A DNA stretch of 64,000 nt from Euwallacea fornicatus. Its lineage: Eukaryota > Arthropoda > Insecta > Coleoptera > Curculionidae. The notes beneath the pieces were generated by a model, which was given only the letters and a program-made list of their open reading frames with translations, ran no database searches and was not told the origin of the DNA. The stretch lies in the NCBI RefSeq assembly GCF_040115645.1, contig NC_089572.1, positions 62,001-126,000 on the forward strand. The letters are read 5' to 3'. Made by a program: the position numbers and the translations under genes. Below, piece after piece: positions 45,698 through 58,633 of the stretch (the stretch's first letter is position 1; each line of letters starts with the position of its first letter).

Positions 45698-46357
45698 GGT
45701 AAATTACTGAATTTTAATGCTGAAAAATTTAATTATCCCATTTTAATTCGACAATTCTTACTTCAGCTTTGGAATTTTTGAGGAATTCGTAATGCTAATT
45801 TTTAAACCCAGAAAAAGTATTATTTCTAAAAATTCTTCATAAAAAAATACGGAAATTCCTGTTAATATGAAACCGAGAATGGTTCACTACGGAGGTACGG
45901 GATGTTAATAATGTTTGAAAATGGTCTGCTCTTTATAGTTCCTGGAATTTATTAGATAAGTAACTCACAATGATCTACTCGATAAGTTATGTCAGTTGGA
46001 GCTAGAAACCTCCAAATTGATGTTTGCTGAGATTGGGCACAAAATGAACGAAAAAACATAGAGAGCCAGATCTCCAATCACATCCTCTATTCTTCACGTC
46101 TACTGAGACGTCATGTCGGCTAAAGAGTAATACTCACTTCAATTTAACTATACTTTAAGAGCTATAGAGAAAAATTGAGAGACGTATTCAAACAAATGAA
46201 ATTAAATTAAAATTAAAACCAATTATATTGTTATATGAACTATTTAAGATGAAAAGAGAACTGGGAAGGTGATGATCATTTTTCGCTTGAATCATGCAGA
46301 AAGTATCTTATTACAGATTCAAAGCTTAATTAAAAACATCAACTCCGGGAAGAATTA
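45698..46357. other. 5' flank of MRP1
   Basis: Upstream of the MRP1 start codon. No repeat or gene recognised; it may hold promoter and 5' UTR, but no core element can be named safely. Confidence 0.4.
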
Positions 46358-47846
46358 CACTCCCGAGCATAAAATTAAGAACACTCAAAAAATTCCTCAA
46401 AGATCATACAAAAAAATCCAATGGGACACTTTGTCAGCCTAGAATGGCTTCTTTTCGAAATCCAAACTGATCTTAAACAATACTCGCATGTTTCTATGAG
46501 CATTCAATAAAAAAAACCTGCCTCATATCAAAATTACTGAACGGCGTTATCAGTATTTTTTGTTATGTGTCTTTATTTGTATATTGCAAAATCTACGACT
46601 GATTACGTCATTATCGTAGTCATTTTATCCTTTCGTTCAAACGCCCCTGGATTCTGTATTTACGGCTATAGAAGATGGTGGATAGCACGAAACTGGTAGG
46701 AACTGTAGAGTAAGTCTAATGTGCAACAGGTGCTTTAGTGGTATGAAGAGACGGAGCCGCTCTCTCAAAGACTTGGATCAAAACGAGGAAAAGCTATAAC
46801 AACTAAAGATGACCGCTTTCTCGTTCCTATGAACTTTGAAGAGGTGAATGGTTATGACAGCTTCCCTTCGAACTCATCTGCAAGAAGTGAGAAGCGGAAA
46901 TCAAAGGGAGTGGACCGTTAGAAGAAACTTCATGTTGCCAGATTATCCTCTCGGACTAGAGCCACAGGGCTTTCGTTTTCTCGTGAAGACCTGATTGTGG
47001 GGTTGAATATTACACGGGAACACCTGGTTTGGACAGCATAGGATTAGAGTTTTCTAGTGAATCTCGTGAATTTTGTCTTACGGGTTCAGATAGACATGTA
47101 AGAGTATAGCGACGTCCAGATGAGAGATATGCCCAAGAGTGTTTCGCTGAATAGTTTCCATTTGGTGAAGGCTCAGTTATAGCATGGAGAGAATTTTTTT
47201 TTGAACGCGTACGGAGTTAGTCCTTATTGAAAATGGGGCTCTGAGTGCATAGCGATACCTGACAGAAAATCTAAATAACCATATTGTACCGTTAATGGAT
47301 ATTCTTGGAGAGAACGCAATCTTTATGCATGATGATGCACGGCCTCATATTGCTCGCATGGTAACCGTTTTGCCTCTCGAGATTCAAATCACACGATTGG
47401 CCTGGCCTGTGCGAAGTCCAGATTTGAATGTGATAGAACATGTTTGGAATGACATGAAGAGCCGCTTATGGAAATATGTGCCACCTCTTAAAAGTTACAA
47501 AGAGTTTCGTGAAATGTTGGGACAATTTTTCGCAGAATTTTGTCTAAAGCCTAAATCGAAGCGTGCCTCGTCGCTTACAAACTGTTATTACTGCTGGAGT
47601 AGGAAACGCTCGGTATTAAAATCCGAAAAAACTTTCATGTTCAGGATAAATCCATGTATTTCAATTTCATTACTTTTAAGAAATTTTGGACCAAAAACGA
47701 AAATTTCTTTTCATTGGAGAAATTAGGACAAAATCACGGCATTAAGTTAGTAAATTATGTTAAAAGTGAAAAGAAAAATAAATAAACTATAAGTTATTAA
47801 ATTAAATGCAAGTTACGAAGTGTTCTTAATTTTAAGCGCAGAAGTG
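46358..47846 (+). mobile_element. Tc1-like element, old copy
   Basis: Inverted ends CACTCCCGAGCATAAAATTAAG and the inverse of CACTTCTGCGCTTAAAATTAAG lie between TA at 46356-46357 and 47847-47848. Length 1489 bp. A different family from elements A-H, judged by ends and protein. Confidence 0.82.
46670..47619 (+). pseudogene. Tc1-like transposase remnant
   Basis: Degraded N-terminal half in several frames (LSQRLGSKRGKAITTKDDRF and REWTVRRNF are readable). The C-terminal half from 47295 reads NAIFMHDDARPHIARM (second catalytic block), RSPDLNVIEHVWNDMKSRL (catalytic Glu, DD34E spacing) and, after a frameshift near 47555, VPRRLQTVITAGVGNARY with TAA at 47617-47619. Confidence 0.78.
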
Positions 47847-47848
47847 TA

Positions 47849-49019
47849 TTTGAAAAAGAAGATATAAACAGATAGCTATATAATCTTCGTTTATTCATAT
47901 GATACTCTTTTAATTAATTCCACAGTGTCACTGACCATGATTCTCAGAAAATCGTCGTAAACACCTGTGTAAAGGTATGATGAGTTTCATTCAGAGAATA
48001 GACCTTGACAGGATTCTTATCAATTTATTTGTAATAAACTAATGCTAGAAACATTCACATTTCGATGATTTTTCAATTTTTCCAAAGCTTGTGATTTCTT
48101 TAAGCTATGCATTACTGTTGTGATTAACTTTATGGAATGTTCAGTCAAAATGGGGCTGACAATTGAGTTTCCATAAAAAAGCAGAAGACCGAATTTAAAC
48201 TTTCCGCTTCCCTAATTCAAACAAGGTTAAAAATAGAACTTTAAATTTTCGAAAAGTCTGGTAGGATTAACACTTAGACAATAAACCAAAGTGGTTTAAC
48301 ATAATTTAATCTTGATGTCTCTATTATTTTGCACTATGAAGCAGATTTTGGAACGTGTTTCGTATTGGCAAAATAGGTACGCGTATGTACCTGGTCAGTC
48401 AGTTTATACTCGCACTTGATGGAGCACTTTCCTTAAAGTTAACAACGTCATATAAATGTTAATGAAAAATCCCCAATCTCTTAGATACGTGTTGTCAAAC
48501 ACTTTGATTTTTTCACCATTTCCTTCACAGTTTTTGAAATAATTCACTGATAATTTAATTTCACCAATAGTCGTTTCGACATGGTCAAACTGACTTTAAA
48601 ATATACCAGGTGGCATTTTTCAAATTTTCTTTTAATATCCAGACTCATTTTTTAACAGTTAGGTTTTCGACTCTAGAGCAGTTTCCGAGCTACTTGAGAA
48701 AATCACAAAGCATTTCTTTCTATTCATCTGACTCAAGTTTATGCCTTTTTAATGTCATTTTTCAGCTGCTGCCGAATTAAGGGAAAAATTGAAGGTTTTC
48801 AGTCTTTTATTCTTGAATAGCTTGAAAACTATTGCATGCGCGACAAGGAGTCCAACTTCTTCAAAATAAGTATTAAGTAGCGTACCACAAGGAAGTTCTG
48901 AGTTGTAAAAGAAGGCCTGTCCCAATACGAGAATAGTCCCAGAAGTACCGACCTAACACTTACATAAAAAAAGATGGAAAATAATACACTATTTTTGAAC
49001 ATTTTCCAGCGATGTTTTA
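47849..49019. other. unannotated AT-rich stretch
   Basis: No gene, RNA or element with recognisable ends. Confidence 0.35.
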
Positions 49020-49810
49020 TGGCCTCTTAATCCTGCTTATAGTAAAAGCTTCGAATGTTTCAAAATAGGCATCAACTTCGAACTCTATCTCTTCATTACT
49101 GGTAAATCTCTTTCTACTGAGCCATTTTGCCAAGTTTAGAAATAAAAAATAATCTCAGGTGGCCAAATCTGGCGAATAGGGTGGGCGAGGAAAAAATTGG
49201 AAACCAAGTTAATTGAATTTGGCCATCGCGATGACAGAAGTGTTGACACTGATGCGTTATCTTGACGAAACAAGATTTTCTATTTTTCCGAATGCCGCAT
49301 TTTCCTAATTTCTTATCTCAAATGCTGCTATAAACTTGTGTAACATTATCCGTTTATTGTTTTTCCTTTAGGGAGATAATCGATAAAAATTATCCCATAT
49401 ACATCTAAAAAAACTGACTCCATCATTTTTCCTGCAGGTGGAACAATTTTAGCTTTCTTTATAGCCGATTCTCCCCTTTGAGTCCACTGTTTTGACAGCT
49501 GTTTCATTTCAGGTGTGAAATGATGGACTCGTGTTTCATTCACGGTTATGAATTGACACAAAAACTCGCCTTTATTGCTGCGAAACTTTGCCAAGCACTC
49601 CATTGAAACAACTTCAGCTTTCTCGTATTCAATTGCTCTAGGTATCCAGTACTTTTTCAAATACCTATCATGTTTGCTAACTTATTAATTTTTAGCCGAA
49701 AATCTTTCATTAAAATTTTGTTGATTTTCACTACAATATCTGGAGTGTCATTAAGTCGACCACTGTGAACTTGGTCCTGGAAGTTCGTACGACCACGTTT
49801 AAACTCTGCC
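49020..49810 (-). pseudogene. mariner transposase remnant
   Basis: The open segment 49346-49660 reads LCQFITVNETRVHHFTPEMK (first catalytic block, Asp changed to Asn), KQWTQRGESAIKKAKIVPPA, GKMMESVFLDVYGIIFIDYL and PKGKTING, a standard mariner run. Upstream pieces at 49700-49800 (FQDQVHSGRLNDTPDIV) and downstream pieces at 49030-49260 (a FFLPHPIRQIWPPE-like block and WLSRKRFTS) belong to the same gene in other frames. No terminal repeats were found. Confidence 0.75.
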
Positions 49811-50117
49811 ACTCGATATTTTATAATTGTTAACAATTGTTAATAAAACAAAACTAGATGTTGCACTCATTGCGATCTTTAAAATGAAAGCTTGAGTCAC
49901 GTATCGATGACCAAATTTCTCCGTGCTCACAAAATCTCCAAAATCTTTCAGAATCTTTGAATTTTTGAATCTCTCGAAAACAAACACAAATCAACGTAGT
50001 ATCCTCACACTTTTGTAATAAGCTTTTTAAGATTAGGTTTTTGTAATATAGGCGAATTTGCAAAAAAACATTGCCATCTATATGTCGGGTCGGGTACTTC
50101 TGGGGCTACCCTCGTAA

Positions 50118-50600
50118 GAAATATCATCCAATAAATTTTAAAATGATTTCGAAAAAGCATAACATGTAGGCGATCGAAAAGAGCTGACAACAAAAATTTG
50201 AGTAATTATTTGAAAAACTCTAGGAACTAGTTCCCTGAAAAAATATCACCCTGTATGTTTGTAAATAATTTCGACAAAGCAAAACGTATAACTGATCGAA
50301 CAGAACGTACAATAAACATTTGAGGAATTGTCTCAAAAACTGTACGAGTCCGGCCAAAGAAAATATATCACCCAGCAGATTTTTAAATAATTTCAATATA
50401 GAAAACATACACTCGATCGAAATCAATCCATTGTAAAAAATTATGTTGATTCTTTCAAAAGCTATAGGACCCTGTTGCTTGAAAAAATAACACCCTGTGG
50501 ATTTTGAAAGTATTTCTATTAGCACAACGTATAGCTGATTGGAAACAAATTTCTGCAAATATTCGAGTTATTACCTAAAAAATTATACGAGGTGCATAGA
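50118..50600. repeat. four-copy ~122-bp tandem repeat carrying the MITE box
   Basis: Copies start near 50118, 50239, 50360 and 50484. Each opens with an AAATATCACCCTGTA-like block, then a T/A-rich TTTAAATAATTTC, a CATA-rich block and a GATCGAA block, and ends AAAAACT-TAGGA or similar. The CACCCTGT box in each unit equals the terminus of the MITEs in this window. Confidence 0.7.
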
Positions 50601-50789
50601 AAAAAAACTTTGATACCCTTTATCTTAGAAACGAAGGGTTTTCCAACATATGTTTATACGATATATTTTAATGAGAATAAGGTTTTCTATCAAATGTTTG
50701 CAATAAAAACCATCTCGACCTATACAGTCACACACAACTTACTGCTATTTTCGATGTTCAATAGTGAGTGTTAAACGACCACTAATATA

Positions 50790-52428
50790 CAGTGGTGGAC
50801 AGAAGTATTGGCACAGCATGAATTTTTTGAAATAGATCCCCATTACTTATAAATAAAAAACTGTTTGTTTTATAAGTATAATGCCCCATTATACCTTAGA
50901 GCCTTAACTTTCTTCCTGATACACAAATAAATTAAAAGCGCTCTTAGAGAATGTATTAAATTAAAATATTAAAGATCAAGTCTAATTTTAAGAGGACAAA
51001 AGTATTGCCACTCTTGATATATTTCCCATGTACTTTTTAGGAGAAATGAAATAAACAACAATTGAATGAAGCAAAAAAAATGTTTATATTTATCGACAAT
51101 TGCTTTTGAACATCGGTGTGCATATCCCTAAATTCTTCTGTTAGTAGTAGTAAAAATGGGGCGTAAAGGGCAAGAAACTTCAGAGTGCGAACGAAAAATA
51201 ATTGTAAATTTGCAAAGAGATGGAAAATCATATTCCGAAATAGCAAATGTGGTGAAGAAAAGTCGCTTCACAGTCCGTAGTGTTATAAAAAGTTTTAAAA
51301 ACTACAGCGATTTTAAAAATATGCCCCGTTGTGGTCGCCCACCGAAACTATCCGCTAGAGAAAAGCGGAAAATTGTTCATCAGATTAAAGTAAATCCTCA
51401 TACACCAGTTTCGGAAATTACATCTATGTTGAGAGACCAGGACAATAAAGAAGTTTTCGCCAAAAACTGTCCGAAGGGTGTTGCACAGGGTCGGGTACAG
51501 AGCTTGAGTTGCGAGAAGAAAACTACACCTCCACAAAATCAACCAAAAGAAGCGATTAAACTTTGCAAATCGATGTGCAAATCAACCAAATGGTTCTAGG
51601 AAAAAGTAATTTTCTCAGATGAAAGCAAATATAATATTTTTCATTCAGATGGAAAATCATTAGTGTGGAGAAAACAAAACACTGAACTCGACGTTAAAAA
51701 TCTCGAGCAAACCGTTAAGCATGGGGGGGCAGTGTGTTGGTTTGGGGTTGTATAGCTGCAGGAAGTGTTGGAAATTTGGTCTTTATCGACGGAATAATGA
51801 ATTAAATGGGGTACTTAAACATTTTGTAAAACAATCTACAACAGAGCGCTGAAAAGCTAAATCTCATTGATGACTACTATTTTCAACAGGACAACGATCC
51901 GAAACACACAGCTTATATGGTCAAACAATGGATAGTTAACAGGGTTCCCCATCAATTAGCAACACCTCCCCAATCACCTGACATGAATCCAATTGAAAAT
52001 TTATGAAACGACTTAGAAATTCGCATCAGAAAGCACCATTTTACGAGTAAAATCCGGCTTAAGGATATCCTTCTTCAAGAATGGAATGCTACAAGTGTAG
52101 AATATACACGTAAATTAGTCTACTCAATGCAAAACCGACTAAAAGAAGTTATAAAAATAAAAGGTCTGCCAACAAAATACTAGATATAGTCTAATGCTAT
52201 TTTTTCGTAGCAGTGTGCCAATGCTTTTGTCCTCTTAAAATTAAACTTATTTCTTAATATTGTAATATAATAATTTCTATATTAGCGCTTTTAATTTAAT
52301 TTTGTAACAGGAAAAAAGTTAAGGTATGAGGTATATTATTCCTAATTAAAAAAAAAACTTATTATTTATTAGATATGAGGCGCTATTTCAAAAAATGCTT
52401 GCTGTGCCAATACTTTTGTCCACCACTG
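50790..52428 (+). mobile_element. Tc1-like element H
   Basis: Ends CAGTGGTGGACAGAAGTATTG and its inverse at 52428 lie between TA dinucleotides. Inner repeats (GAGGACAAAAGTATTGCCAC near 50995 and its inverse near 52210) show IR/DR ends of about 220 bp. Length 1639 bp. Confidence 0.9.
51156..52183 (+). pseudogene. transposase of element H, broken
   Basis: Starts MGRKGQETSECERKIIVNLQ with a helix-turn-helix (YSEIANVVKKSRFTVRSVI) and CGRPPKLSA linker. A frame change near 51470 and TAG at 51597 end the first frame. Later: VIFSDESKYNIFHSDG, a frameshift in the GGG-VLVWGC region near 51730, YYFQQDNDPKHTAYMV and PPQSPDMNPIENL, then TGA for Trp near 52005, ending KGLPTKY at 52181-52183. All three catalytic acids are still present. 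Confidence 0.85.
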
Positions 52429-52430
52429 TA

Positions 52431-53592
52431 TTTCTATGACGAATGAATGAACCCCATTGATTAAGCCCATAATAGTTTTCTTGGCAAAGGCCTTTTAATA
52501 TATCTTATCACTGTTTTTAATTATAAAGAATGTTAGTTGATCTGCGTGCTTTACTAGCACTGAACTAGAATACAGGTTGTAGCAAAAATCCCATAAACAT
52601 CTTCCGAACTAGCAACAATCGGATAATTTCGATATATTATTATGCCGATCAATACATTAACTAAATTTGTCGAAGTTACCTTCAGTCAAACAAGTTCTTA
52701 AAGATAAGATAGTGGAATGGAATACGTACCCTTTCAAATTTGACCAAACTATTTATTTTTAACCCTTTCACAATGTTGCACAAAACTTCCTTATTCCTAA
52801 CTAGTTTTTTCGAGGTGTCCCGTATTTTAACATGATTTATTAACTGTCGTTGTGGTATTTGATTAATTAACCGGAACTTTTTATACCATAACAAAGTTGT
52901 CTAGATTGTCAGTTTATAAAAATAGATAATATTATTAACTCACGATCAATTTTGAGTTGCTCCGGACCCTCAGCCGCGCTAGGCACAACCAACACTGAAA
53001 AGTAATCATCTGTTTCATTGTATTTTCATATTTGTAGATAGTAAGTCCAATTATTTACTGAGTGTTACAATTGATGTGTAATGTAATGGAGCCAGAGGCG
53101 TATTATATATTTTTTTAGCTTTTGGTTGAAAAATATAACAGATTCAAGTCTAATCCTATTGTGCGAACCACAATGAATAAATTATTGCAACCGGTTCTAT
53201 AGACAGGTTCTATGGCTAAATGTTCACTGATTGTTATTGGTGGTTATTCATGAACCCGGCGAAAATTCTAAAGCATTACGGGTAAAAATAGATACAATTA
53301 ATTTGGAAACGCCACTGAGTTAATGTGTGTTTAAATATATATAGTCGTTATCATTTTACATACTAATACCTCACAGATTTGGCATTAAGAGCGTGACGGG
53401 ATGAATTTTGAAGGTGCCGATGACGCCATTTCATACAATTTCCTTTAAATAACCGAATTTTTGGGATGAGTTATTCTATTTAAGTGCTCTATTATCATCC
53501 AAACGTGACTGCCACTTTTGCATTGATTACCCAATAATATTATGTAGTAAGAAAGGAATACATAATATAAGGAATTTAATATTCTTTATTCC

Positions 53593-53595
<3 letters not shown>
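52431..53595. other. unannotated AT-rich stretch
   Basis: No gene, RNA or element with recognisable ends. Confidence 0.35.

Positions 53596-53631
<36 letters not shown>
53596..53631. repeat. (TA)18 microsatellite
   Basis: Uninterrupted TA dinucleotides, directly next to a LINE 3' end on the right, so it probably grew from the LINE tail. Confidence 0.9.
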
Positions 53632-53635
<4 letters not shown>

Positions 53636-53700
53636 AAATCTTTATTTCTGACGAAATGGGCTATCGACCTTTTGGTCTTTCTGCCCTTGAGTGTATACAT
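53632..53700 (-). mobile_element. 3' end of a Jockey-type LINE, severely truncated
   Basis: On the minus strand, GGGCAGAAAGACC-AAAGGTCGATAGCCC matches the 3' UTR block of the LINE at 21447-21480 (GGGCAGAAAGGCC and GGCCGATATCC), followed at the same distance by the tail. The left border (upstream on the minus strand) is not resolved. Confidence 0.55.
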
Positions 53701-55264
53701 TTCATTTTAGGGTCTCACTATTTGCAATTTTTCTTAAACTACCTTTTTATTATTGGTTCATCTTACTTTTTTGTAAACCTGCATTTGACGCGAGTTTTTC
53801 ATTCTTTCTTTTATCTTTATTAGGAGCATCTCTTCACACACACAAATAAAGATTATTGGAGCAATACAATTTCGCATCATTTTCAGTTCCGACTTATAGA
53901 AATATAAAATATAAAGGACATAAATTATTGCCGACTTCTCACTAAAGGAGAAGTTGTTATGCCTTAGGCTTTGTTAATTTTTAATTTACATTTTTTTACT
54001 TAGAAACACCAACTGAGAAGAAAATAGACTAATTGCTTTAACAAATTACAATAACGTGTTGCTATGTAAGGAAACCACAACCACCACCGTTTTTGAGGAT
54101 TTGAAATGGTACGACATCAATCAGCTTATGTGTGAAAATGTTGGAAACGAAATGAGATGTAGCAATTAAGCGAGAATACCTTTTCTGATCAAAAATAAGC
54201 GCTCTTCCATTGTATTCAATAGAATTTGACCTTAGTTGCACTCATAAAGAAATATGAACAAATATACCAAAGCGCTACGTTAGAACTCGCGCCCTCTAGG
54301 AACTACGTCAAAATTAGATCAAAACTCTTATGTGAAATAATATTATATAAAAATTCTTACTTACAAATCTAAGTATACCGGTTTTGGCTGGTCTTGATGC
54401 TATCAAAACACAAAAAGTTATTAAGGAATTTAAAAATAAAATTTGAACCTTCAACACCCTGCAATTCTGATACACGCAACATTGGTATAAAATATGTTGG
54501 ATCCAATCGTATTTTAGTATCCTCTATTTCAAGTTTGTTTATGTTCCATTCCTAATGGATCACCCTGTATAATAAAGTTTTTTTTAATTTTAACCTTTTT
54601 TAAAGGTTCAAACAAAAATGCTTGTGTTGATAGACTATCTTCGAAGCCTAGGAAAATTTAAATAGAGCATGTAAAATGGCGGATAAATAGGTAAATTGTA
54701 TGGAATGTGATAAGCAAAGTATGAGAAACACTCGGATATTCCTGTTTTCAATCAGTGTAGAATTTCAAATAAAAACAAAATATTGACAAGAAGCTTCAGT
54801 AGTTAAGTAAAACTCATACATGAGTACAGTAGTATTACTGTATATACCATTGTAAACTGTGACATTTGGACCATTCTGTAGATATTTATTAAAAGACTTC
54901 AATAATTCGGTAATTACACCTGTCCCTTAATTTACACGAAAGATAGGTTTCGCACAAAACCGTGTAAAATGAAAAAAATAGCAAAGTGACTATAACAGAG
55001 TCGTTCATCTACATAAAACGAAAATATTGGAAAACTTCAAATTGAATTTAATTCTTAAAACAACAAATACATTTAGGTAGTATAAGTACATATTAAATTA
55101 ATTTTACATTTAAAAAGAAAACAAAAATAAAACATCTTCAAAAATTAAAAAATACACTCTGTTCATAAAATAACAAATATATGTAGGTAATTTAGGTACA
55201 CATTTAACTCGTTTTACATTAGGAACAAAAACTAAAAAATAAAAAAATAATAATTTAAAATTTA
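53701..55264. other. unannotated, MITE debris
   Basis: Orphan boxes CAACACCCTGCAATTC (about 54455) and CACCCTGTATAATA (about 54561), both facing left. No gene recognised. Confidence 0.35.
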
Positions 55265-55945
55265 ATTATTGTTATCACTTTCAGAAACTATCAGCCTTTT
55301 CTTCCTGATTGGTATGATCTCGTTTTCATCACTTGAAATTTCTTCTGTTTCAATGGTTGACAAATTAGAGAAGATCTCAGATGGACAAGACTTTGTAATT
55401 AAATCCGTAATTAATAATTGCGTAGATTTTTTGTTAAATTATTTTAGATTTTCTCATATTAACTTAAGTACTTGCTAATATTTCGCTGAAGTTGGAAAGC
55501 TTATTCAACTTTCGTGTTATATTGTATGAAAATATTGGCTAATTTTCTTCACAATTCAAGTCCCACACTGATAATTTTTGCTGTGAACGCGACTGGTCCA
55601 GAATACTCTTCATCAAAATCATTTTCTTTATCATGTTTATTTGTTGATTAATTCATCTTCATTTAATTCTTCACCAGCTATTATTTCTTCAATATCTGCC
55701 ACAGCTAAATTCTCAAAACCTTCTCCCCTAGTATGGGTCAAACTAGTAATATGCAAATATTCGTGTTCTTATGGTGATTTATTATTTTCATTTTCGAAAG
55801 CATTCGGTCCACATTCGTTGATGGTTAATTCTTTGATTTTAGTGTATGACAATCCAACATGCTTAATACAATCTAAGATTGTAAAATTCTTCAAAATATC
55901 CATAAGATTAACGTATTTATTATTCTCCACGTGTTCCAAAATATA
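55265..55945 (-). pseudogene. Tigger-type transposase C-terminal remnant
   Basis: On the minus strand, KNFTILDCIKHVGLSYTKIK followed by INEC-GPNAFENENN matches the part of Tigger transposases downstream of the catalytic core. An acidic tail follows, with IIPIRKKRLIVSESDNNN before the stop near 55265. Several stops interrupt it. The catalytic domain is missing. Confidence 0.6.
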
Positions 55946-55965
55946 ACTGAAACTTTGCTTGATAT

Positions 55966-56813
55966 ACAGGGTGTTGTAATTTGGAATGTTTTGTCAAGAC
56001 CCACCTACTAGAGGTCACGGGCTCGATTTTTGAGAAATGTTTATTATCAAAAGCCATTTCCCAATATCGTCGGAGCACCCCGAGATGTAGAAGGTTTTTT
56101 GATTTTTGATCATTTTGGAAATCGCAAATGACTCTCTTATTTATTAAAATATTGGATTTGTGTTAAAACATTGTTATAACATTTTTTGGAGAAGAATCTA
56201 ATGAAGAGCTCGAATTTTTTCTGCTGTTCACCGTTTTCCTGCAAATTGTTACAACTTCACTTTTTCAATACTTGACAAAATAGAAAATTTTAAATTTTTT
56301 TCAAAAATATATGTAAATTTAATATTTATTGTCAAAAGTGACGAAAATATAACGTTTTTGCCAAAAATTGACTATGAAAATTACTTTTAAAAATGTTGAA
56401 ACCTAAGAGAAAATCATTTTAATGCCTTAAAATGAAATGAAATAAATTTTCAAACATTCTCTTAACATAGATATTTAAACTGAGCGCAAAAATGTAAAAA
56501 TGGTAAAAGGTAACAATGGAACTTAAAAAAAAGATGGATAATAAATCTGAAATCGTTATCGTGTAGCTGAGAAAAGATAATACTAAAAATGTGCTTATAG
56601 TTTTGGACTTTTAAATGACGGTGAAAAAAATAAAAACGAAATCTCCAATTTTTTTTTTAATGTTTGTTTACTATTATCGGAAAATTCAAATTTTAGAAAC
56701 GACATTTTGTCAAGCACTAAATTGTACAATTTCGCCCCTATTTAAATTTCTTAGTTTCTTTGGTAATTTCCGAGATCCCAATGGTAGGACTCGAATTTCA
56801 AACACCCTGTATA
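55966..56813. mobile_element. probable MITE with TACAGGGTGTT ends
   Basis: Left TATACAGGGTGTTGTAATTTGG and right inverse of TATACAGGGTGTTTGAAATTCG match over about 20 bp. The interior is non-coding. The pairing is plausible but short. Confidence 0.55.
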
Positions 56814-56873
56814 CATTAATTAGCTTAGTTCAGATATGTAATTGTGAAAAATGTAAATTTGTAAATATAAATA

Positions 56874-58631
56874 CAGTAAAACACCGATAATCCGAAATAA
56901 TCTAGAGTGGATTGATTTCGGATAATCGAAATTTCGGTTAATCTGAATTTGGAATGCTAATATGTATTTATTCACGTAACAAGCTTTTACATATTAATTT
57001 AAAAAAATAGAACAAATACAAGTTATTTTTACATGAAATCTTTTTGAACGTAGGTATTTACACACATAACAAAACCGTATTTTTAATTTAAATTTTTGAA
57101 AAACGAGGTAATTTTTGATTGCACTCGTTTAACACTACATACTTCTGTTTTTGGCTGCAATGTCCCTCCACCTTTGGATAAGCAAAACATCCGCGGCAGT
57201 TGCATTTTCTTGTTGTTCAACATAATTTAAAGCTTTTTCTAGAGCCTCAAGTCCTTCGGAATGTGACACTTTTATTGGAATGGCTTCTGCTTTGTAATAA
57301 TCATCATCGTCATCACTGTCTACTTCATCGGTATTCTGGGATACATTTTTGATTAATTCTTTGTCAGTCATTACATCTTCCACACTATCACCATTTAACC
57401 ATTGAGAAACATTTATTTCCGTAACACTTTCACATCCTGATATTCTTGTGATAATTTCATGTAAACTTTCGTTTTCTTCGATCTCTGCATCTGTGCGATC
57501 TTCCTCCTTTAGTTGAATTAATTTTGACCAAGATTTCTGCAGGGTACTATTATTTACTTGATTCCAGGCTGATGCTATCCAATAAACAACATTTCTTAAA
57601 TTTATCTTCTTGAGGCGTTAATTGAGGCGATTAAATTGCTTGCACTTTCATTTACTTCATCTAAAATATGCACCGATAGCAATCGCCGGTAATTGTGTTT
57701 TAAATTTTCCAATACACCCTGGTCCAAGGGCTGGACGAGAGAAATTACAGCAGGAGGCAAAAACATTGTTTTTATTAGTCCACTTTTAAGTTGCTCTGCA
57801 TTTGGGTGAGTCGGGGCATTATCTAATAATAAAATGCATTTTCTAGAATATCCGTTATTTTTTAGAAAAATTTCTACTTCCGGGACAAAATCTTCGAAAA
57901 ACCAGTTTTTAAAAAGTTTTCAATCCATCCAGGCACTTTTTTGATTCCTGTGTAAGACAGGAAAAGCATTGCGTCGGATATTTTTAAAGGACCGGGGATG
58001 TGCAGATTTACCAACACATAATAATGGAAGTTTGTGTCTGCCATAAGCGTTACCGCATGCAAGAACGGTGATACGTTCTTTGCTATGCTTGTGACAAGGT
58101 GCCCCAACCTCGGTTTTAGAAGCTAAGGTATTTGACGGCAACATTTTGTAGTTCAAACCTGTTTCGTCACAGTTGTAGACTTGTTCTGGTTGTAAGACAC
58201 GTTATTTCATAGACATTTCAAAATTCTCTGTAAACTTTTGTGCGGCAGTTACATCGGCGGACAATTTTTCTCCACAGACTTTCAGGTGGAGTACACCATG
58301 ACTTTTTTTCCTCCTGTGTAACCATCCATCACTTGCAGAAAAATTTACAGGCGCATCATTGATCGGCTACTTTTCACCTAAATTCACTGCTTTTGGTTTT
58401 AGAATTGGCCCTGAAATTGGTATTCCACGTTCTCGGTTTTGTGTACTCCATAAAAGTAATGAATCATCCACTTTCGTATGTTCACCAATTTTCATGTTTT
58501 TTCGTGTCGGCGCAGACGATGACAAAACACTACAACATTTTTCAAGTTTCTCGCGATTTTTAATTTTTAAAATTCATTTCGGATAAACAGGATTTCGTAT
58601 AACCGCGATTCGGATAGTCGGGGTCGTACTG
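56874..58631 (-). mobile_element. Tigger (pogo-type) element
   Basis: Inverted ends CAGTAAAACACCGATAATCC and the inverse of CAGTACGACCCCGACTATCC (58631) lie between TA at 56872-56873 and 58632-58633. Subterminal CGGATAATCG and CGGATAAAC repeats are typical. Length 1758 bp. Confidence 0.88.
57135..58565 (-). pseudogene. Tigger transposase, N-terminus missing and interrupted
   Basis: Minus-strand pieces in order: KNREKLEKC (end of the helix-turn-helix; the preceding part is absent, the frame running straight into the terminus), VDDSLLLWSTQNRERGIPIS, WLHRRKKSHGVLHLKVCGEK, VYNCDETGLNYKMLPSNTLA (first Asp), ERITVLACGNAYGRHKLPLL, KSAHPRSFKN, FLSYTGIKKVPGW, ILLLDNAPTHPNAEQLKSG (second Asp), FLPPAVISLVQPLDQGVLEN (third Asp, about 32 residues on), and an acidic C-terminus ending DIAAKNRSM at 57135. 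Stops and frameshifts separate several pieces, but all three catalytic Asp are preserved. Confidence 0.82.
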
Positions 58632-58633
58632 TA

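Noticed and set aside
53641..53900. Possible gene downstream of the TA microsatellite
   Set aside because: The only recognisable part is a LINE 3' UTR block; no open frame of note.
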